From positions 1 to 13,334 of the forward strand of contig RGBY01000048.1 of NCBI GenBank assembly GCA_009919445.1: a stretch of 13,334 bases of DNA, given 5' to 3'. Below are positions 7,471 through 13,334 of this stretch, in pieces (the stretch's first letter is position 1; the number at the start of each line of letters is the position of its first letter). The notes under the pieces were generated by a model. The model saw only the letters and a list, made by a program, of their open reading frames with translations, searched no databases and was not told where the DNA came from. Origin of the DNA: Planctomycetia bacterium (lineage in GTDB: Bacteria; Planctomycetota; Planctomycetia; Pirellulales; UBA1268). Position numbers and translations under genes: made by a program.

Positions 7471-8370
7471 TCAGCGAACGGTGGTGGAGCGGCTGGCTGC
7501 AGCGGTCTTGAGAACCTGCAGCATTGCCTCGACCCGCGGCCGCACCACCGGCGGCACCGCTGCCAGCCGAGCGGGACTATCGATCTGAGCATGAAAGACT
7601 CGCTGCCCCTGCGGAGTATCGACGAGCAAAGTCGTTTCCTCGCCTTGGATTAAACGAATGGTGAAGTCAGGATCTTCCCGGAGCAGCTCGGCGGCTTCAA
7701 GATTTTGTTCGACGAGTGACTTTCCACCTGCCAGATACACTGCCGAGGCTGGCTGGCGGAGAGTTGGTGATGGGCTGGGCGGAACGGACCTGACGGCGGG
7801 GGGCAGCGGAGGCAGAGCCGCATGGGCTGGGGCTGCAGCCGCTAAGGCCTGGCTCTCTTCCTCTGCCACGACCTGCTCTCCAAGATGAATCGTCAGTGGC
7901 TTGCCCGCACGGAGGACTGTCACGGCCAGGCTGGTCTCTGCCTTCGGCTGATCTGCCCGACTCGTCAGACTCGCTTCAAGTAACAGGCTGAACTGCTCCG
8001 GCAAGACCAGCAACTGATCATTTAGTTTCACCAAGACATCATGCGGTAAGAAGCCCTGCTGGGCCGCCAAAGAACCGTTGATCACTGCGTCGACGACCAG
8101 CCCCTCTCCACGGGCCAATGCCAGCTGCCTTCGCACAATCTCGGGCGCCCGCGACAACTGCAGTCCAAATGGCTGCGGAACATCATCCCGACGCCGGCTA
8201 GGCACCATCTCTCCCACAGGCTGAATGTGGGATCGCCGTGTCGCTGGAGAAGCCTCCTCAGCGATCGCGTGGGGAAGCAAGAGGAGCCAGGCCACCACGA
8301 GAAGCCCACCCATCCGCCAGCCAGCGGCCGGCCTCTCACCAACCGTACTCATCGCCAGGCTTTGCATCAT
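7471..8370 (-). CDS. Secreted PDZ-domain protein
   Basis: 299 residues from the first of two adjacent ATGs (8370); GAGAGG lies 4 bases before the first and 7 before the second (8367), so the second may be the real start. A signal peptide or anchor (MGGLLVVAWLLLLPHAIA, residues 20-37) ends near AIA-EE. A PDZ domain covers about 66-165: FGLQLSRAPEIVRRQL, EGLVVDAVINGSLAAQQGFLPHDVLVKLNDQ, and the strand TSLAVTVLRAGKPLTIHLGE, similar to the PDZ of DegP/RseP-type proteins. No protease domain is attached. A Pro/Ala-rich linker (about 172-207) leads to a C-terminal part (208-299) with DFTIRLIQGEETTLLVDTPQG, not recognised. PDZ domains bind C-terminal peptides, so an adaptor role in the periplasm is plausible but inferred. 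Transcribed away from the gene at 8689. Confidence 0.82.
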   Translation of the reverse strand: MMQSLAMSTVGERPAAGWRMGGLLVVAWLLLLPHAIAEEASPATRRSHIQPVGEMVPSRRRDDVPQPFGLQLSRAPEIVRRQLALARGEGLVVDAVINGSLAAQQGFLPHDVLVKLNDQLLVLPEQFSLLLEASLTSRADQPKAETSLAVTVLRAGKPLTIHLGEQVVAEEESQALAAAAPAHAALPPLPPAVRSVPPSPSPTLRQPASAVYLAGGKSLVEQNLEAAELLREDPDFTIRLIQGEETTLLVDTPQGQRVFHAQIDSPARLAAVPPVVRPRVEAMLQVLKTAAASRSTTVR

Positions 8371-8688
8371 GCCGCCTCTCTGTCTGAACCATACCCTGTC
8401 GCACTCTGATCGCTGCCTCTCACAGGCTGCTGGTTGTGACGGGTTTGGGGCACTCGTGCCAGAGCATTGTCTTGCTAGCCATCCGCTTTCGGTGAACTTG
8501 GGCAGGCCTGCGAAGCACGACAGGCTGGGAAAGCCGGCCCTGAAATCGATAGCCCGGCAGGCCTGAAGGAGTCTGCTGATTTTTCAGGAGCGTTCACATC
8601 CAGGGCGGACTACCAGCCGATTGACCATTACGGAAGCGTTTTCGTTTTCCGCACAACCGAACCATTTTCGCTGAAAAGGACCGCCACC
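8371..8688. other. Divergent promoter region with paired CAGGCCTG palindromes
   Basis: 318 bases between two divergently transcribed genes for secreted proteins; no gene was found. GGCAGGCCTG occurs twice (8501-8510 and 8556-8565), each containing the perfect 8-bp palindrome CAGGCCTG, 55 bases apart. TTGACC at 8621-8626 resembles a -35 box for the plus-strand gene, but no matching -10 follows at 17 bases. AAGGA at 8676-8680, eight bases before ATG 8689, is the ribosome site of that gene. Confidence 0.5.
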
Positions 8689-9768
8689 ATGCGTTTCCCC
8701 CTGAGCTGCCTGAGTCGTTTGTTCATCCTGCTGGCAGTCGCCAGCCAGTTGAGTGGCTTCCTCTCTGTGGCCTCCGCTGCTGAACAGACGGCAGCCAGTG
8801 ACGAAGCGAATGCAGGTACTCCTGCCGCTTCAGCCCCAGCTGCCCCCGCCAAGAAGCCTGTCCTTGTTCCAGGCACCGGCGTTCTGATCAAAAATGGTGG
8901 CGACAACTTCGAAGATGAAAACTGGAAGTGGTACCACCGCCATCCAAAGAGCTCGGAAGAACAGGACAAGCGGGTCCGCAGTCCACTCGGCAAGAGTAAC
9001 AACGGACTCTGGTTTGAGGGTCCAAAGCGTGGCACCCCAGATGTCGTGAAGCGAGTCGAATTACCAGAACCCGGACTGGCCGGGAGTGAACACGGCATGC
9101 TTATCGCCACCCTCCGGGCAGGAATCCCGGGACGGCTGACCTACCGGATGATGCAGGACGACCTGATCTTCAATATGTCGCGGGCCGCTGGCCGGGGTCT
9201 GTCACGAGCCGACAGCCCCAGTGTGGTCACACGGGTCTACCTGCCGCCGTTCGCCCAGTGGGAACGACGGAGTGGCGCCTCGTTCGGCTTTCGCTGTGGC
9301 TGCACCACCCATGCCATCATCACGGGTGAAAACCATCCAGACCGGGGTGACTTTGGCGTCGAAGAATACTGGCCCGGCATGTTCATCGTTTTTGCACCCG
9401 GTGACGGTGATAAGACAGAAGATGCTGCCTACCTGCGAATCCGTGGCGACCGCCGCGGCCGTGGCATGCGGGGACCGAGCATTGCTGCCGACCAACTCGG
9501 CTGGTGGACGCTTGGCATGAGCTTCTCACCCGACGGCATGGTGCATTACTTCGCCAGCCCTGGTGTTGATGAGCTTTCCATGGATGACCACATCACCTCG
9601 CAATATCCGTACGGATACCGCACCGAATGGGTGAAGACGTTCTTCTACAACGTGTGCAGCCACGACGATGGCAAGACATGGAGCACGCCCTGGGTCGTCG
9701 ACGATCCCCAGACCTACTTTGTCAGGCGTCAGAACATGGCTGGTTCTCGCCGGTCGTCGCGACGGTAA
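8689..9768 (+). CDS. Secreted protein of unknown function with one Asp-box-like motif
   Basis: 359 residues, family not recognised. A signal peptide (about 1-30, cleavage near ASA-AEQ) and an Ala/Pro linker (32-56) precede one well-ordered domain. It has many aromatic and glycine residues: NFEDENWKWYHRHP (73-86), GLWFEGPKRG (106-115), and SFGFRCGCTTHA (198-209). Further on come YWPGMFIVFAPG, LGWWTLGMSFSPDGMVHYF (270-288) and SHDDGKTW (324-331). The last fits the Asp-box pattern S-x-D-x-G-x-x-W of sialidase-type blades, but only one copy is present. The strand pattern around 198-290 resembles concanavalin A-like (LamG-type) carbohydrate-binding jellyrolls; this is inference. Its end runs 47 bases into the convergent ATPase gene, so its last 16 codons (RRQNMAGSRRSSRR and neighbours) are shared DNA and may be a recent extension. 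The start is supported by AAGGA. Confidence 0.78.
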   Translation: MRFPLSCLSRLFILLAVASQLSGFLSVASAAEQTAASDEANAGTPAASAPAAPAKKPVLVPGTGVLIKNGGDNFEDENWKWYHRHPKSSEEQDKRVRSPLGKSNNGLWFEGPKRGTPDVVKRVELPEPGLAGSEHGMLIATLRAGIPGRLTYRMMQDDLIFNMSRAAGRGLSRADSPSVVTRVYLPPFAQWERRSGASFGFRCGCTTHAIITGENHPDRGDFGVEEYWPGMFIVFAPGDGDKTEDAAYLRIRGDRRGRGMRGPSIAADQLGWWTLGMSFSPDGMVHYFASPGVDELSMDDHITSQYPYGYRTEWVKTFFYNVCSHDDGKTWSTPWVVDDPQTYFVRRQNMAGSRRSSRR

Positions 9769-10813
9769 GTGCCGCCTGAAGTGCCGCCGATGCCGCAGCA
9801 ACATCACCGCCAAGCCGAGTGAGCTCACGCTCGGCAACATGGCAGTGGACGCGGTGGCCCGCGAGGTCGACCTGGGGGGGATCGACCTCGCGGCAGGCCG
9901 CCTCTGCCAACGGGCAGCGGGGATGAAACCGACATCCACGCGGAGGCCGTGATGGGCTTGGCACATCACCGGTGAGCACAACCCGCTTGCGTCGCCGACT
10001 TTTCTCAACACTCGGCACAGCTGAAAACAGCGCCATCGTGTAGGGATGCAGCGGCTGACGATAGAGCTGCTCGGCAGTCGCCGCCTCAACAATTTGGCCA
10101 AGATACATCACCGCCACAGCATCAGCGAGATACTCAACCACCGAGAGATCGTGCGAGATGAAGAGAAAGGTCAGGCCCAACTCTTGCTTGAGTTCCGTCA
10201 ACAGATTGATGACCTGTGCCTGAATTGACACATCAAGGGCTGAGACCGGCTCATCCAACACAAGAAACTCTGGCTCCAGCACAACAGCCCTTGCGATGGC
10301 AATCCGCTGCCGCTGGCCACCGGAAAACTCATGTGGATAGCGGTCGAGGGCAGCAGCAGCCAGCCCCGTCCGCTCGAGGGCGGCCACCATCCGCTCCAGC
10401 CGAGTCGCCCGATCACCCATCTGATGGATCGACAGCCCCTCTTCAAGAATAGCCCGCACCTTCATCCGTGGGTTCAGCGATCCGTAAGGATCTTGAAAGA
10501 CCACCTGCATCCGACGGCGGAGGGCCCGTAGTCTGCGGCTGTTCTGCTGGCGGATATCTGTTCCGGCAAATCGCAGGCTCCCTCCGGTTGGCTCAACCAG
10601 CCGCAACAGGCTGCGACCAACAGTTGTCTTGCCGCACCCGCTCTCTCCCACCAGCCCCAGCGTCTGCCCCCGTGCAATGGTAAAGCTGACACCGTCAACG
10701 GCGCGGACCGTTCCCACCTGCCGGCGGAGCAGGCCTTTGCGAATTGGAAAATGGGTTTCTAGCCCAGCCACTTCAAGCAGCGGCGATTCAGTCGGCTGCT
10801 GCAACTCGGTCAT
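9722..10813 (-). CDS. Peptide ABC importer ATPase, OppF/DppF type
   Basis: 363 residues; energises uptake of peptides (or related substrates) together with the two permeases and the partner ATPase encoded upstream. It shows Walker A GESGCGKT (56-63), Q-loop Q107 in FQDPYGSLNP, signature FSGGQRQR (163-170), Walker B FLVLDEP (183-189) and switch His221 in FISHDLSVV. The PYGSLNP and PEFLVLDEPVSALDVSIQAQ wording is typical of OppF/DppF. The C-terminal oligopeptide-type domain follows with GCRFHPRCPLA and Cys294, 300, 307 and 324; in related importers such cysteines can hold an iron-sulfur cluster. The start ATG overlaps the stop of the ATPase D gene (ATGA), with GAGGA upstream. After the usual end (HCHVAE, about 328) there is an extra Ala-rich tail of some 35 residues, whose last part overlaps the opposite gene ending at 9768. 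The substrate is not readable. Confidence 0.92.
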   Translation of the reverse strand: MTELQQPTESPLLEVAGLETHFPIRKGLLRRQVGTVRAVDGVSFTIARGQTLGLVGESGCGKTTVGRSLLRLVEPTGGSLRFAGTDIRQQNSRRLRALRRRMQVVFQDPYGSLNPRMKVRAILEEGLSIHQMGDRATRLERMVAALERTGLAAAALDRYPHEFSGGQRQRIAIARAVVLEPEFLVLDEPVSALDVSIQAQVINLLTELKQELGLTFLFISHDLSVVEYLADAVAVMYLGQIVEAATAEQLYRQPLHPYTMALFSAVPSVEKSRRRKRVVLTGDVPSPSRPPRGCRFHPRCPLAEAACREVDPPQVDLAGHRVHCHVAERELTRLGGDVAAASAALQAALTVATTGENQPCSDA

Positions 10814-11808
10814 GGGCTGATTTCCTCGGCGAAGTGACAGCGAACAAAATGACCGGGGCTAATCTCCCGCAGCGGTGGCAACTCCTCCTGGCAACGGGGT
10901 GACCGGGCATGGCAACAGCGGGGATGGAAACGGCAGCCAGTGGGGAACTCTTGGGGCGGCGGCACCATGCCTGGAATCGTCGTTAGCGGCTCACCACTGC
11001 GACGAGCCGCATCGGGACGGGCAGCAAGCAGGCCCATCGTGTAGGGATGCCGCGGGCTGCGAAAGAGCAACTCTGCAGGAGCCCGCTCGACAATTCGGCC
11101 TGCGTACATGACGGCAACATCGTCACAGGTCTCGGCCACAACCCCAAGGTCATGCGTGATCAGAAGAATGGCCGTACTGAGCCGCTGCCTGAGGTCATCC
11201 AGGAGGTCGAGTATCTGTGCTTGAATCGTCACATCAAGTGCGGTCGTCGGCTCATCCGCAATGATCAGATCGGGCTCGCAGGCCAGCGCCATGGCGATCA
11301 TCACCCGCTGCCGCATGCCCCCCGATAACTGATGGGGATAGGCATCCAGCCGCTGTTCCGGGTCTGCCACCCGCACCAGCCGAAGCATCTCAAGAGCCCG
11401 AGCCCGGGCCTCGGCCCGGCCCACCCGCCGATGCAACCTGACCACCTCAGCAATCTGGTTGCCCACCGTGAAAACTGGGTTGAGGCTGGTCATCGGTTCT
11501 TGAAAGATCATGCCGATTCGGCCACCGCGAATTTCACGCAGCCGTGCCTCTGGAAGCTGCACGAGATCAACCGTCTCGCCCGCTGTCGTCAGCCGAATGG
11601 CCCCCGACTCAATCCGGCCCGGGCTGGCAACCAGCCGCAGTACCGACATCGCCGTGACGCTCTTCCCGCAGCCACTCTCACCAACCAGGCCAAGCGTCCG
11701 GCCACGATCGATCGAAAGTGACACCCCATCAACTGCCGGCAGGCGTCCGGCTGGTGTCTCAAAGGCGGTCACCAGATTGTCAATTTCCAAGAGTGGCGCG
11801 GGCTTCAT
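10810..11808 (-). CDS. Peptide ABC importer ATPase, OppD/DppD type
   Basis: 332 residues from ATG 11808. This start overlaps the permease C stop (ATGA) and has GGGAGG seven bases upstream; an ATG 156 bases earlier only reads through permease C in another frame. Motifs: Walker A GESGCGKS (43-50), Q-loop Q103 in FQEPMTSLNP, signature LSGGMRQR (161-168), Walker B LIIADEP (181-187) and switch His219 in LLITHDLGVV. The wording EPMTSLNPVFTVGNQ and DEPTTALDVTIQAQ is characteristic of OppD/DppD. The C-terminal domain carries GCRFHPRCC (291-299), Cys306 and Cys324, the cysteine set that binds an iron-sulfur cluster in some characterised peptide importers. It pairs with the OppF-type subunit as a heterodimer on the inner face of the membrane. 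It ends in an ATGA overlap with that gene. Confidence 0.93.
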   Translation of the reverse strand: MKPAPLLEIDNLVTAFETPAGRLPAVDGVSLSIDRGRTLGLVGESGCGKSVTAMSVLRLVASPGRIESGAIRLTTAGETVDLVQLPEARLREIRGGRIGMIFQEPMTSLNPVFTVGNQIAEVVRLHRRVGRAEARARALEMLRLVRVADPEQRLDAYPHQLSGGMRQRVMIAMALACEPDLIIADEPTTALDVTIQAQILDLLDDLRQRLSTAILLITHDLGVVAETCDDVAVMYAGRIVERAPAELLFRSPRHPYTMGLLAARPDAARRSGEPLTTIPGMVPPPQEFPTGCRFHPRCCHARSPRCQEELPPLREISPGHFVRCHFAEEISP

Positions 11809-12911
11809 TTTTTCGCCTCCCGCAACCGTGGATCGGTTACTTCCTGAAGCGCCTCTCCTACCAGGTTGTAGGCCAGCACGGTCAGAAAGATCCCGGTACC
11901 AGGAAAGACCACCAGCCACCACAACTGGAGGTTGCTGCGGGCACTGTTGAGGATTGACCCCCAACTTGCTGTCGGCGGCGGTGGGCCAAAGCCAAGAAAG
12001 GAAAGAGACCCCTCGATCAAAATTGCCGAGGCAATCCCAAATGTGATCGGCACCAGCACCGGCGCTAACGCGTTCGGCAGGATGTGCCGCAGCATGATTC
12101 GCAGTGGGCCGGCCCCAGTCGCCCGGGCAGCCATGACAAACTCACTTTCCTTCAGCCGCAGAAATTCGGCACGAGTCAGGCGAGCAATCCCGGTCCAGCC
12201 AGTTGCACCAATGATTGCCATTGTTTTCCAGATCGTTGGCTTCTCGACGACAGCCACCAGCGCCAGAATCAGCACCAGCGTCGGGATGCACATCACCACC
12301 TCGGTCATCCGGCTGGTGACCGCGTCCACCCAGCCACCAAAGTAACCCCCGATGGCACCAACAATAATGCCAATTGAACCAGCCAGCCCCATCGAGACAA
12401 AACCGACAAGCAAGGCGATGGTGGTGCCATGAACCATCTTGGCAAAGATGTCGACGCCATACTGATCCGTCCCAAAGATATTCAACCGGCTTGGATGCCC
12501 CTCATCGCGGGAGGGGTTTTCGGCTCGGCCGGGCCACTCATTGCCGCGAACCCGTCGGTACGGATCCTGAAAGACAAGCGGCCAGATCGCCCAGCTGTCG
12601 GGGTCTTTGTCCTGGAGGTTTTTGGGGTAGGTGCCGCGAAACTTGTCCTTGGTGAATACCGGCGATTCCCAGCTGCGATTGAAGTACCCGAGACAGGGCA
12701 TGTAGAGCTGGCCCTTGTAACGACAGATGACTGGTTTAGTACCGGCAATCGCCGGAGCAAAGACCGCAACGCCGGTTAAAAACAGCACAAACCCAAGTGC
12801 CAGCATGCCAATGGGGCGGCGGCGATAGCGGCTCCACGCTTCTGCCCAGAACCCGGGTGAAGTCTGCCTCAGCTGGGGACGGCCATTCGCTTTGGCTGTT
12901 TCTTCGGGCAT
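11805..12911 (-). CDS. Peptide ABC importer permease, OppC type with a YejE-like periplasmic loop
   Basis: 368 residues. Membrane segments at about 34-54, 161-187, 205-222, 282-304 and 334-353 (one more likely near 228-246) and the EAA loop FVMAARATGAGPLRIMLRHILPN (258-280, given in full as the ATPase contact) mark a binding-protein-dependent permease. IFGTDQYGVDIFAKMVHG (145-162) is the family's conserved GTDxxGRD block with Val in place of Arg. Between the first segment and that block lies a long periplasmic loop of about 90 residues (57-145) with VICRYKGQLYMPCLGYF and WAIWPLVF, which resembles the loop of YejE (microcin C / peptide importer) rather than the short loop of OppC or DppC. The start ATG shares one base with the permease B stop (TGATG), so translation is probably coupled. 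Its stop overlaps the ATPase D start. Confidence 0.92.
   Translation of the reverse strand: MPEETAKANGRPQLRQTSPGFWAEAWSRYRRRPIGMLALGFVLFLTGVAVFAPAIAGTKPVICRYKGQLYMPCLGYFNRSWESPVFTKDKFRGTYPKNLQDKDPDSWAIWPLVFQDPYRRVRGNEWPGRAENPSRDEGHPSRLNIFGTDQYGVDIFAKMVHGTTIALLVGFVSMGLAGSIGIIVGAIGGYFGGWVDAVTSRMTEVVMCIPTLVLILALVAVVEKPTIWKTMAIIGATGWTGIARLTRAEFLRLKESEFVMAARATGAGPLRIMLRHILPNALAPVLVPITFGIASAILIEGSLSFLGFGPPPPTASWGSILNSARSNLQLWWLVVFPGTGIFLTVLAYNLVGEALQEVTDPRLREAKK
11816..11821 (-). promoter_or_regulatory. Shine-Dalgarno GGGAGG inside the permease C gene
   Basis: GGGAGG on the minus strand, seven bases before ATG 11808, fixes the start of the ATPase D gene at the ATGA junction. Confidence 0.75.
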
Positions 12912-13334
12912 CAGTCAACACTCACCCGCGGGTCAACAAAGCTGTAGAGCAGATCGGCCAAGAGTTGTCCGGCAAGCGTCAACAGACTGAACATGAAGGT
13001 TAACCCCATGATGGTCGGATAGTCCCGTTCACGGATGCTCTCAAAAAACAGCCTGCCCATGCCGGGCCAGGTGAAAATCTGCTCAATGATCACCGAGCCC
13101 CCAACAAGCGCCGGCAAGGACAATCCCAGCAGCGTCACAAGCGGGATGAGGGTATTACGGAAAGCATGCCGCACCAAAACCCGCCAAGGCCCAGCCCCTT
13201 TGGCTCGGGCCGTGCGGATATAGTCCTGCCGCACGACCTCTTCGAGATTGGCCTTGATGAACCGGCTGCAGTACGCCAGCGCCACGTAGGTCTGGCAGAT
13301 CACCGGCAAAATGGCGTGGCGGGCAATATCGAGG
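12911..13334 (-). CDS. Peptide ABC importer permease, OppB/DppB type (5' end outside window)
   Basis: The last 140 residues of a permease whose frame is open to the right edge. The visible part begins LDIARHAILPVICQTYVALA, continues with the EAA loop YIRTARAKGAGPWRVLVRHA and RNTLIPLVT, then a membrane segment and VIIEQIFTWPGMGRLFFESI. It ends with another membrane segment and the standard DPRVSVD C-terminus. Wording and length match the C-terminal half of OppB/DppB proteins; the N-terminal half and start codon are missing. The stop codon overlaps the permease C start. As the first visible gene of the operon, any promoter, and perhaps the peptide-binding protein gene, would lie beyond the window. 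Confidence 0.93.
   Translation of the reverse strand, partial: LDIARHAILPVICQTYVALAYCSRFIKANLEEVVRQDYIRTARAKGAGPWRVLVRHAFRNTLIPLVTLLGLSLPALVGGSVIIEQIFTWPGMGRLFFESIRERDYPTIMGLTFMFSLLTLAGQLLADLLYSFVDPRVSVD

Noticed and set aside
8621..8649. TTGACC as a sigma-70 promoter for the gene at 8689
   Set aside because: No acceptable -10 hexamer lies 15-19 bases downstream, so the -35 match alone is not enough to call a promoter.
8681..8692. Kozak-like ccgccaccATGc before the secreted protein
   Set aside because: The gene has a bacterial AAGGA site at proper distance and all context is bacterial; the resemblance is chance.
9526..10101. 191-codon minus-strand open frame across the end of the secreted protein gene
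   Set aside because: It is out of frame with the ATPase F gene and antisense to the secreted protein; no motif or start signal supports it.
10810..11964. ATG at 11964 as start of the ATPase D gene
   Set aside because: The extra 52 residues are permease C read in another frame; the ATGA junction with GGGAGG at 11816-11821 is far better supported.

Overview
The window looks like a chromosomal piece from a planctomycete (Planctomycetota). The main reason is the gene at 1601-2968. It encodes a secreted, cysteine-rich protein built from valine/threonine (YTV-type) repeats, a family essentially known from planctomycetes. Supporting signs are an FG-GAP-type surface protein with a short arginine-rich head and an LE-type motif, a secreted PDZ protein, a lipoprotein pairing a SnoaL-like domain with a lipocalin-like tail, and moderately high G+C (about 60% by eye). 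No tRNA, rRNA, CRISPR array, insertion sequence or phage gene was recognised.

Layout. 1-1394 (minus): a large surface protein with a DUF11-like domain and FG-GAP/calcium-loop repeats, cut by the left edge. 1518-1558: a strong intrinsic terminator serving the next gene to its right. 1601-2968 (minus): the YTV cysteine-rich protein, with a GTG start fixed by a good Shine-Dalgarno. 2969-3573: a long leader/intergenic stretch with no convincing gene. 3574-4026 (plus): a two-CBS-domain protein. 4264-5639 (plus): a secreted sialate O-acetylesterase broken by an internal frame-changing deletion near 5320. 5754-7061 (plus): a lipoprotein. 7084-7407 (plus): a small unrecognised protein. 7471-8370 (minus): a secreted PDZ protein. 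8371-8688: a divergent promoter region. 8689-9768 (plus): a secreted protein of unknown function. 9722 to the right edge (minus): a peptide ABC importer operon in the order permease B (partial), permease C, ATPase D, ATPase F.

How the genes work together. The importer is one tight operon: its genes overlap by 1 to 4 bases (TGATG, ATGA, ATGA), which points to coupled translation. No substrate-binding protein gene is visible; it would lie beyond the right edge or elsewhere. The other genes are mostly single transcription units. Six of them encode exported or surface proteins, so the region is rich in envelope functions, but nothing in the sequence ties them into one pathway. The lipoprotein and the small downstream protein are 22 bases apart and could be co-transcribed.

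I found no clear new defence or mobile system. The items most worth a second look are the cysteine-ladder architecture of the YTV protein, the broken esterase, the YejE-like periplasmic loop of the OppC-type permease, and the unrecognised secreted protein at 8689.
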